Positions 24,162 through 30,755 of a stretch of 64,000 nucleotides of DNA are shown here, piece by piece (positions within the stretch are counted from its first letter, which is position 1; the number at the start of each line of letters is the position of its first letter). This DNA comes from Acidobacteriota bacterium (GTDB taxonomy: Bacteria > Acidobacteriota > Vicinamibacteria > Vicinamibacterales > CAVVIG01): NCBI GenBank assembly GCA_003222535.1, contig QHWJ01000237.1, positions 1 through 64,000 of the forward strand, read 5' to 3'. Made by a program: the position numbers and the translations under genes. Below the pieces are notes generated by a model. The model was not told where the DNA came from, made no database searches, and saw nothing but the letters and a program-made list of their open reading frames with translations.

Positions 24162-25024
24162 GAAAAGCGCTTGTCATGGCTAATGGCTCAGGGCAAATGG
24201 CTAGCTCGTCCGGTAGCCATCGGCGATCAGCCATCAGCCATGTCTCGGCACTCGTCGTTGTGGCCCTCGTCTTTGCGCTCGCGCCCCTCCGTGCCGCGGA
24301 CCCGCTCCCCGAGCTCACTCAGCCAGTGAACGACTTCGCGAGGGTCATCGATCCTGAAAGCGCCCGGGAGATGGACCGCATGATTCGCGCGCTGCAGGCC
24401 GCGACCGGCGACGTCGTTGTCGTGGCGACAGTCCCGACGATCGAGCCGTTCGGTGACATCGTCGAGTACGCGGTCAAGCTGTTCGAGAACCACGGCCGCG
24501 GAATCGGGCAGAAAGGCAAGAACAACGGCGTGCTGACCGTGCTCGCGGTGAAGGAGCGGCGCGTCCGGGTCGAGGTCGGCTACGACCTCGAGCAGTGGAT
24601 CACCGATGGGTTCGCCGGCGAGACGAGCCGCGAGCACATGGCACCGGAGTTCAGAAACGGCCGCTACGGCGCGGGCCTGCGCGCCGGAACGGAGCGCATC
24701 ATCGGACGCATCGCGCAGGGAAGGAACGTCACCCTCGAAGGCGTGCGCGTGCCGCGCGAGACCACGGGCGATCGCGGCATGCCTGTACCGGTCTCGATCC
24801 CGTTCCTGATCTTCATCGCCATCCTGATCATCAGCCGCATCGGCGGCGGTGGGGGCCGGGGCCGGCGCTTCTGGGGCGGCGGAGGCTGGAGCGGATGGTC
24901 GAGCGGCGTGGGACCTTTCGGCGGCGGCTGGAGTGGCGGCGCGGGTGGAGGTGGAGGGTTCGGCGGCGGATTCGGCGGTTTTGGCGGCGGCCGGAGCGGC
25001 GGGGGCGGCGGCGCGAGTTGGTAG
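24146..25024 (+). CDS. TPM-domain protein with Gly-rich tail
   Basis: 292 residues. After a signal peptide (VSALVVVALVFALAPLRAA) comes a TPM domain (about 55-190: VNDFARVIDPESAREMDRM, VATVPTIEPFGDIVEYAVKL, RRVRVEVGYDLEQWITDGF), one membrane helix (VSIPFLIFIAILIISRI) and a Gly/Trp/Ser-rich tail of about 70 residues. TPM proteins are linked to photosystem II repair in plants and, in bacteria, occur beside LemA genes as here. The n-region is unusually long (about 30 residues) because a phrase repeat (24176-24242) is translated there; ATGs at 24146 and 24176 are both possible starts. Confidence 0.88.
   Translation: MELTLRKALVMANGSGQMASSSGSHRRSAISHVSALVVVALVFALAPLRAADPLPELTQPVNDFARVIDPESAREMDRMIRALQAATGDVVVVATVPTIEPFGDIVEYAVKLFENHGRGIGQKGKNNGVLTVLAVKERRVRVEVGYDLEQWITDGFAGETSREHMAPEFRNGRYGAGLRAGTERIIGRIAQGRNVTLEGVRVPRETTGDRGMPVPVSIPFLIFIAILIISRIGGGGGRGRRFWGGGGWSGWSSGVGPFGGGWSGGAGGGGGFGGGFGGFGGGRSGGGGGASW
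24176..24242. repeat. Inverted ATGGCT(A/G)ATGGC phrase repeat in the TPM leader
   Basis: Left arm ATGGCTAATGGCTCAGGGCAAATGGCT, right arm AGCCATCGGCGATCAGCCATCAGCCAT. It forms a hairpin around the likely start codons and encodes the leader MANGSGQMASSSGSHRRSAI. Confidence 0.7.
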
Positions 25025-25033
25025 AATGACTGT

Positions 25034-25612
25034 ATGACGATGACGAGAAGAACGTTGCTGCGGATCGCCGTGGTCACGGCCGTCGCGATGCCGCTGACCG
25101 GCTGCTCCTACAACAGATTCGTCGGCCAGGAAGAGGCGATCAAAGCGCAGTGGGCGCAGGTCGAGAACCAGCTGCAGCGTCGAAACGACCTCATCCCGAA
25201 CCTCGTGGAAACCGTAAAGGGCTATGCGCTGCACGAGGAAAGCGTCTACAAGGACATCGCTGACGCCCGCTCGCAGTTGCTGAGCGCGAAGTCGCCCGAG
25301 GAGAGCATTGCCGCGGCGAATCGCCAGAGCTCCGCCCTTGGACGGCTGCTCGCCGTCGTCGAAAACTATCCGCAGCTCAAAGCCAACGAACAGTTCAACC
25401 GCTTGATGGACGAGCTGGCCGGCACGGAGAATCGCCTCGCCGTCGAGCGCATGCGCTACAACGAGCGTGTGCAGGAGTACAACACGTCGCGCCGCCAGTT
25501 CCCCGCCAACGTGACGGCGAAGTTGTTCGGCTTCAAGGAATACCCCTTCTTCCAGGCACCGGCCGAGGCGAAGCAGGTGCCCAAGGTCAACTTCGGCAGG
25601 CAGCCTTCGTAA
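25034..25612 (+). CDS. lemA: LemA family lipoprotein
   Basis: 192 residues. Signal with lipobox-like LTGC (Cys about residue 22), then the helical LemA domain: NRFVGQEEAIKAQWAQVENQ, LQRRNDLIPNLVETVKGYA, LLAVVENYPQLKANEQFNRL, LAGTENRLAVERMRYNERVQ and YNTSRRQFPANVTAKLFGF. LemA proteins are membrane-anchored helical bundles of unclear role that pair with TPM-domain proteins; that pairing is seen here, 9 nt after the TPM gene. Length is normal. Confidence 0.93.
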   Translation: MTMTRRTLLRIAVVTAVAMPLTGCSYNRFVGQEEAIKAQWAQVENQLQRRNDLIPNLVETVKGYALHEESVYKDIADARSQLLSAKSPEESIAAANRQSSALGRLLAVVENYPQLKANEQFNRLMDELAGTENRLAVERMRYNERVQEYNTSRRQFPANVTAKLFGFKEYPFFQAPAEAKQVPKVNFGRQPS

Positions 25613-25622
25613 GACAGATCCC

Positions 25623-26552
25623 GTGAATCCTCAGATACCGCTGCCATGGGAACGGCTGCTCTGGAGCAGCCGTCCGTGGCGGCTTGCGCCGCGAATCGCC
25701 GGCGAGCGATATCTGCTGACCGACTTTCGTCTGTTGCGCGTCACCCGGCGCGGCGGAGAGGAGATCGCTCTCGACGACATGGGCGAGATCCAACGCATCG
25801 AGTCGCCGGTCGATCGCGCGCTCGGCACGTCGACGATCGTCGTTCATCCCCGCCGGCCGAGAGTGCACCCCGTCGTCCTCACCGGCGTCCGCCGTGGCGC
25901 CCAATTCGCGGCCCTGCTCGAGTTGCTCTCGCAGGATCCGCACGCCCCGCGTGACCGCGACGCCGTACGTTCGGCGCTCGCCTGGGAACCGCGGCACCCG
26001 GCCGTTGGTCGGCGTCAGGCGCTGGCCGGTTTCCTTGCCGTGCTGATCGCGATTCTCGCCGTCGCGATCGGCTTGCACGGAAACACGCCGGCGGTCACAT
26101 ACGCACCCGACGATGCGATTGCGCCGAACGGTGACAAGCGGAGCCAGGCCGAGATCGTGCGCTTCATGGAGGCCGAGGTGCTGCCGTGGGCGCGGACGAC
26201 GCTGGGCCGTCTCAAAGGCGGAGCCGATCGCGTGACGTGCGCCACGTGCCACGCCTCGCACGCCGAGACGCGGGGCTGGCGGATGCCGGGAGTGGCGGCG
26301 CTGCCGCAGCCCGACGTGAAGGATCGCGGCTGGGAGACGTACTCGAGCGCCATGGACGCGCAGATGCGGAACGCCATTTACGGGTACGTCGCCGAGTCGG
26401 AGAAGCAGGCGAAGGCCGCGTACATGCGGGAAGTCGTCATGCCGGGCATGGCGCGTATCCTTCATCGTCCGGCCTACGATTTCACGCGATCGTACGAATT
26501 CAATCGCTCACAAGGCGCGCTGGGCTGCTATCATTGCCACAGCGTCAAGTGA
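25623..26552 (+). CDS. PH-like domain plus membrane helix plus two c-type haem motifs
   Basis: 309 residues, GTG start 10 nt after lemA. Residues about 12-100 look like a bacterial PH domain (WSSRPWRLAPRIAGERYLLT, FRLLRVTRRGGEEIALDDMG, STIVVHPRRPRVHPVVLTGV). A membrane helix follows (ALAGFLAVLIAILAVAIGL, about 135-153), then a domain with two haem c sites: CATCH (about 204) and CYHCH (about 303). The N-terminus would be cytoplasmic and the haems outside. It could be an electron-transfer or haem-sensing protein; I do not recognise a named family for the whole. Confidence 0.75.
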   Translation: MNPQIPLPWERLLWSSRPWRLAPRIAGERYLLTDFRLLRVTRRGGEEIALDDMGEIQRIESPVDRALGTSTIVVHPRRPRVHPVVLTGVRRGAQFAALLELLSQDPHAPRDRDAVRSALAWEPRHPAVGRRQALAGFLAVLIAILAVAIGLHGNTPAVTYAPDDAIAPNGDKRSQAEIVRFMEAEVLPWARTTLGRLKGGADRVTCATCHASHAETRGWRMPGVAALPQPDVKDRGWETYSSAMDAQMRNAIYGYVAESEKQAKAAYMREVVMPGMARILHRPAYDFTRSYEFNRSQGALGCYHCHSVK

Positions 26553-26947
26553 CTCGCGAGCATCAAACGTCAGCCGATGGTCCCGTCGCGGTCCCTGCCT
26601 CGGGCCTGCTGTGCGCCTGGAGCTCGCACGACTGGCGTGACGGCGTGCAGGTCGACGAGCTGCTCGCGCTCGATCGCCTGATCGTCCGGACCGAGAACAG
26701 CACATACGAAATCGTCCTGCTTTCGCCGACCGCCGCACATGTACTGGTTCGCGGCGGCGCCTACTTTCCAGTGTTCACTCCCGCCCGCCTGGCCGGCAGC
26801 TCGCTCGGCGGCAGCTTTCTGAAGCTGCGCAGCATCCATGTCGGCTTCCGAATGGAGCTCGGCACCGACAGCGGGTTCATCATCACCAGCTCCGTACGAA
26901 CGGTCGCCATCGCGCCTGCGGTCACCAATCCCAACGACATCATGTAA
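26549..26947 (+). CDS. Conserved hypothetical protein
   Basis: 132 residues. The GTG start overlaps the TGA of the PH-cytochrome gene (GTGA), indicating coupling. Sequence features: ENSTYEIVLLSPTAAHVLVR, a conserved-looking block TPARLAGSSLGGSFLKLRSI and HVGFRMELGTDSGFIITSSV RTVAI. It is beta-rich and has no signal peptide or membrane segment. I have seen this block in hypothetical proteins of Acidobacteria, but no function is known. Last gene of the five-gene operon. Confidence 0.75.
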   Translation: MTREHQTSADGPVAVPASGLLCAWSSHDWRDGVQVDELLALDRLIVRTENSTYEIVLLSPTAAHVLVRGGAYFPVFTPARLAGSSLGGSFLKLRSIHVGFRMELGTDSGFIITSSVRTVAIAPAVTNPNDIM

Positions 26948-26961
26948 GGGCTCTCTGAGGG

Positions 26962-28191
26962 ATGTCGCGACTCTGGCCCCCGCTGGCGCTCGCGTGCGCG
27001 CTCGTCGGCGCGTCCCCTGCGGCGCAACGGCGGCCTGCCCCCGAGCCGATCCTGATTCTGATCTCGTTCGACGGCTGGCGGTGGGACTACATCGATCGCG
27101 TGCCGGCGCCGAACCTGCGAGCGCTCGCCTCGCGCGGCGTCCGCGCGAAGGAGTTGATCCCGTCGTTCCCGTCGTTCACGTTCCCCAACCACTACACGAT
27201 CGTCACCGGGCTGTATCCCCAGCATCACGGCATTGTGGCGAACACCATGGCCGACCCGGGGTTTCCGGAGCGGTTCACGATGTCGTCTGGCACGGCGAAG
27301 GATCCCCGGTGGTGGGGAGGCGAGCCGATCTGGGTCACAGCGTCCCTCCAGGGACGCCGGGCAGCGCCGATGTTCTGGCCGGGGAGCGAGGCCCCCATCC
27401 GCGGCGTGCGGCCCACGTATTGGGTTCCGTTCGATGACAAGGTCACGAACGCCGGGCGCGTGGCGCAGTCGCTCGGCTGGCTGGCGCTGCCTGAATCGCA
27501 GCGGCCGGCGTTCCTCACGGTGTATTTCAGCGAGGTCGATCATGCCGGTCACGACTACGGACCGGAGTCGGCGGAGCTGCGGACGGCGGCGACGCACCTC
27601 GACGAGGCGCTCGGAGGGATCATCGAGGGCGTGAAGCGGCTCGGCCTCGACGATCGGACAACCGTCGTGGTCGTGTCCGATCACGGCATGACGCCGGTCG
27701 CCGACGACCGCCTGATCTTTATCGACGACTACGTCGACTTGCGCCTCGTCGATGTGGTCGAATCGGGCGCGCTGCTCCAGGCGGCGCCGCGAACCGGGAC
27801 TGTTGACGCGATTTACCGGCTGCTGCACGGGAAGAACCCTCATCTCGCGATCTACAAGCGCGAGCAGCTGCCCGCCCGCTTTCACTATCGAAACAACCCC
27901 CGGATTCAGCCGATCGTGGGGGTGCCCGATGAAGGGTGGACGGTGACGACGCACGAAGCGGAAGCCAACCGGAAACCGGACGCGAAGCCGAGACGCGGTG
28001 CGCATGGGTATGACACCAGGCTCCGGTCGATGCACGGTTTGTTCGTCGCCGCCGGACCGCCGATTCGCCGCGGCATCATCGCGGCGCCGTTCGAGAACGT
28101 CCACATCTACGACCTGCTGTGCGCAGTGCTGAAGCTCACGCCTGCAGCTAATGACGGCGATCCGGCGGTCACGCGTCGATTCTTGCGGTGA
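26962..28191 (+). CDS. Ectonucleotide pyrophosphatase/phosphodiesterase (NPP family, alkaline phosphatase superfamily)
   Basis: 409 residues, exported (signal about 1-21). Motifs of the NPP family: ILISFDGWRWDYID (metal Asp), the nucleophile Thr in PSFTFPNHYTIVTGLYP (about 75), EVDHAGHDYGPES (about 193) and VVVSDHGMTPV (about 236); a final zinc His is in GAHGYDTRLRSMHGLFVA. It hydrolyses nucleotide phosphodiester or pyrophosphate bonds outside the cytoplasm with two zinc ions. A typical bacterial length. It starts 14 nt after the operon above. Confidence 0.92.
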   Translation: MSRLWPPLALACALVGASPAAQRRPAPEPILILISFDGWRWDYIDRVPAPNLRALASRGVRAKELIPSFPSFTFPNHYTIVTGLYPQHHGIVANTMADPGFPERFTMSSGTAKDPRWWGGEPIWVTASLQGRRAAPMFWPGSEAPIRGVRPTYWVPFDDKVTNAGRVAQSLGWLALPESQRPAFLTVYFSEVDHAGHDYGPESAELRTAATHLDEALGGIIEGVKRLGLDDRTTVVVVSDHGMTPVADDRLIFIDDYVDLRLVDVVESGALLQAAPRTGTVDAIYRLLHGKNPHLAIYKREQLPARFHYRNNPRIQPIVGVPDEGWTVTTHEAEANRKPDAKPRRGAHGYDTRLRSMHGLFVAAGPPIRRGIIAAPFENVHIYDLLCAVLKLTPAANDGDPAVTRRFLR

Positions 28192-28198
28192 AGCGCGG

Positions 28199-28400
28199 CG
28201 GCACCGCTGAAGCGGTGCCCTACGTACGGGGGCGCAGCGTGGCACCGCTGAAGCGGTGCCCTACGTACGAAGTGCGTATGGCGTCGCGCGAGGCTGCAAT
28301 GCGTTCGTACGTACGGCGCAGCTTTAGCCGTGCCGCATGTAGGGCGCGGCTTTAGCCGTGCCGTACGGAGGGCGTAGCTTCAGCCGTGCCGCACGTGGGC
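28199..28400. repeat. Cluster of GGC-core-CT/AG-core-GCC palindromes
   Basis: At least two copies of GGCACCGCTGAAGCGGTGCC each followed by CTACGTACG, and three copies of the GGCTTTAGCCGTGCC type (GGCGCGGCTTTAGCCGTGCC is nearly complete with one G-T pair). Flanks carry CTACG or GTAGGGC. It fills the space between convergent genes. Confidence 0.85.
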
Positions 28401-28435
28401 CACGCACGAAGGACGGAGGACCAAGGACTCGAGCT

Positions 28436-30091
28436 CTAGCGCCTCGGAATCAGCGTGAGCGTCACCTCGGCGTTCGCCTGAACGGCGCGGTCGCTGAACA
28501 CGAGTGCGAAGGAGTCGCCGGCGGCCCAGATCTGTGCGAGATCAGAAAAGTGCGCGCTTTCCGGCGACCCTGCCTGCCCCGGTGCGTTGATCGCGACCGA
28601 ACGATCCCAGTCCGCGGCGTCGAAGGTCGCGCTGAAAGGCGCCCCGGCGTGGGCGCTCGGCGTCAGGGGCCCGACGTTGAACCGTTGTCGTGCGGCGTCG
28701 GTGATGCCGAGCGGATGTGCGAAAACCGCCGCGTCGCTCTGCTGTGCCGGAAGGGCCGCCGCGGGAGCCGCAGTATTGAAGGCGTGCGGCAGATCGTCCA
28801 GTATCCGCCAGCCGGTCCACTCCGACGCTCGGCGGATGGGCACCAGCGCGGCGACTTGAAACCCCCTATTGTGGTCCACGTCCGAATAGAGGATCTTCCG
28901 CGCCGGCATTTTCCATCGTGCGGCGGCTTCGCGGAATTCCGTCCAGGAGCGCGCGCGATCGATGGCCAGCGCGCCCAATTCCGCCGCCGCGCCGGGCTCC
29001 ATTCCGCTCCACCGCACGGTGAACGCCAGGTTCCGCGCGCGGTCCGACGCGACGACAACGCCGTGAGGCGTGTGCTCGATGTCGAAGACGAACGGCTTCG
29101 AACGGCCCTTGACGACGATCGGCTCCTTGACGATCTCGCGAGTCGATTGACCCACCGGCTCGGTGTACACGTCCTCGGTGTCCGCATCGAACGGCGCGGG
29201 ATTCCATGCGATCCGCTCGTTGTGACCGATTGCAACGCCCGGCAGCCACGGGGACGTGGCGCCGATGACGTTCCATCGGGGCGCATTGAGGTGCACCAGA
29301 TACCGGGGCGATGGGTGAGCGAGCGTTCGCGCAGGCTTGGGCGTCGCGGCGTCGGTCGCGTCCGCCTTCAGGCGAACCTGGACGGGTGCGGCGAGGCCTA
29401 CAAAAAACGGCGGCGTCCCGACGCGCCGGATCGCGTCGACGACGACACCGCTCAAGCGCTTTCGGGATGTCTCATCGATCGCATCGCCGCTCGCCACGAA
29501 GGCGTCGGTCCGGTTCAACAGGTCGGCGGGCGCCCAGAGCTCGGGCTTCCATCCCGCGAGGACGAATTCCTCCGGCGGCCGCTCGCGGGCGAGCGTCACC
29601 CATGCGTTGATACCGCCGACGAACGCGGCCGCGATCGTCTTCGCGTCCGGCCCGTAGCTCGCCCACTCCGCGTTGAGATCACCGCGGTACTGTACACGCC
29701 GCGTCATCGCGTCGCGGTCGACGAAGTTCGCGCCGAGCACTTCGGACAGCCGTCCCTGCACTGATCGCCGCCACAGATCCATCTGGAACAACCGGTCCTG
29801 CGCCTGGACGAAGCCTTGCCCGAAGAAAAGATCGTCCTGGTTCTGCGCGTAGATATGCGGCACCCCCCACTTGTCGCGGACGATGCGGACGGGGGCGGAG
29901 AGTCCGGCGGTCTCGAACGTGCCCGAGACTCGAGCCACCAGCGGCGGCGACGGGGGTGGCGCGCGACGGCAGGCGTCGAAGACACAGAGTGGACAGAGGA
30001 CACAGAGAATCAAAAGCCACGGAGACACCGAGACACGGAGATATTTCGAACAGAAGATCAAAAGATCAGGAGTTGTGTCGTTCTTCAACAA
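28436..30091 (-). CDS. Degenerate penicillin acylase family protein lacking the catalytic serine region
   Basis: 551 residues, versus about 800 in the intact paralogue at 30746-33157. The A-chain part is present (IVRDKWGVPHIYAQNQDDLF, FGQGFVQAQDRLFQMDLWRR) and so is the C-terminus (FDAADWDRSVAINAPGQAGS). Where the intact enzyme has GSNNWVVSG, the N-terminal nucleophile serine of the B chain, this protein reads VQVRLKADATDAATPKPART, a translated genomic repeat; about 170 further residues are missing in the middle of the B chain. The frame is open throughout. It cannot self-cleave or act by the family mechanism. The N-terminal signal (RVSVSPWLLILCVLCPLCVF, then DAC lipobox-like) is itself read from a repeat. 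Confidence 0.8.
   Translation of the reverse strand: MLKNDTTPDLLIFCSKYLRVSVSPWLLILCVLCPLCVFDACRRAPPPSPPLVARVSGTFETAGLSAPVRIVRDKWGVPHIYAQNQDDLFFGQGFVQAQDRLFQMDLWRRSVQGRLSEVLGANFVDRDAMTRRVQYRGDLNAEWASYGPDAKTIAAAFVGGINAWVTLARERPPEEFVLAGWKPELWAPADLLNRTDAFVASGDAIDETSRKRLSGVVVDAIRRVGTPPFFVGLAAPVQVRLKADATDAATPKPARTLAHPSPRYLVHLNAPRWNVIGATSPWLPGVAIGHNERIAWNPAPFDADTEDVYTEPVGQSTREIVKEPIVVKGRSKPFVFDIEHTPHGVVVASDRARNLAFTVRWSGMEPGAAAELGALAIDRARSWTEFREAAARWKMPARKILYSDVDHNRGFQVAALVPIRRASEWTGWRILDDLPHAFNTAAPAAALPAQQSDAAVFAHPLGITDAARQRFNVGPLTPSAHAGAPFSATFDAADWDRSVAINAPGQAGSPESAHFSDLAQIWAAGDSFALVFSDRAVQANAEVTLTLIPRR
29358..29377. repeat. In-frame GTCCGCCTTCAGGCGAAC palindrome (VRLKADAT-coding)
   Basis: Small palindrome at the point where the degenerate acylase lost its catalytic serine block. 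Read on the minus strand as VRLKADAT, a peptide that I recall as frequent in related genomes. Confidence 0.6.
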
Positions 30092-30175
30092 GAACCTCCT
30101 GGCCTCCTGATCTCCTGTTCAAGAAAACCCTCTGCGTCTCTGTGGCTGTTTCGGTCTCTGTGATCTCACGAGTCT
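29985..30175. repeat. Two-armed ACACAGAGG / CCTCTGTGT phrase repeat
   Basis: Left arm with GGACACAGAG and GAGACACGGAG units (29985-30045), right arm with CTCCTG, CTCTGCGTCTCTGTGG and CGGTCTCTGTG units (about 30105-30165). The left arm is translated as the signal peptide of the degenerate acylase; the right arm lies just upstream of the dinB-family gene. Confidence 0.75.
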
Positions 30176-30195
30176 CAGTGTTCTACACTGTCGCC

Positions 30196-30690
30196 ATGGC
30201 GATCAAAGACGCTCTGCTGGCCGACTACGATCACGAGATGGGAACGACAAGAAAGCTGCTCGAGCGTCTCCCCGACGACCGACTGTCCTGGAAGCCGCAT
30301 GCGAAATCGATGTCCCTCGGCGGGCTGGCGACGCATCTCAGCACCATCCCGCACTGGGCGGGCACCATCCTGAACGAGCCGTTCTTCGACCTGGCGGGCG
30401 CCCCGCCGAACCAGCCGGAAAGGACGTCACGCGCCGAGCTGCTCGCGGCGTTCGACGAGACGCGGACGCGGACGCGGACGTGGATGGACAAGAGCGACGC
30501 CGAGTACCTGTCGAACTGGACACTGAAGCGCGGCGGTCAGGTGATGTTCTCGGTGCCGCGGGTCTCGGCTTTTCGCAGCTTCGTTCTGCATCACATCATC
30601 CACCATCGCGGGCAGCTGAGCGTCTACCTGCGGTTGAACGACATCCCGGTGCCCGCGATCTACGGTCCGTCGGCCGACGAGGGCTCGTAG
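30196..30690 (+). CDS. DinB family protein
   Basis: 164 residues, four-helix DinB/YfiT-type metal-binding fold. Metal-ligand histidines are in GGLATHLSTIPHW (about 46-58) and LHHIIHHRGQLS (about 134-145), as in the family. Members are metal-dependent, often thiol transferases or of unknown function. The ATG at 30196 is chosen because it starts the conserved KDALLADYDHEMGTTRKLLE; the frame is open upstream through repeat sequence only. It sits on the opposite strand between the two penicillin acylases. Confidence 0.9.
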   Translation: MAIKDALLADYDHEMGTTRKLLERLPDDRLSWKPHAKSMSLGGLATHLSTIPHWAGTILNEPFFDLAGAPPNQPERTSRAELLAAFDETRTRTRTWMDKSDAEYLSNWTLKRGGQVMFSVPRVSAFRSFVLHHIIHHRGQLSVYLRLNDIPVPAIYGPSADEGS

Positions 30691-30692
30691 GG

Positions 30693-30755
30693 CGGGTAAC
30701 CCATGCGACCTACCCGACCCACGCGACCTACTCGACCCACCAGACCTACTTGACC
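30693..30755. repeat. GACCTACCCGACCCACGC phrase repeat
   Basis: Near-tandem units of about 9-10 bp (CGACCTACC, CGACCCACG, AGACCTACTTGACC). The penicillin acylase stop codon (TAG, 30746-30748) lies inside it. Confidence 0.8.
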
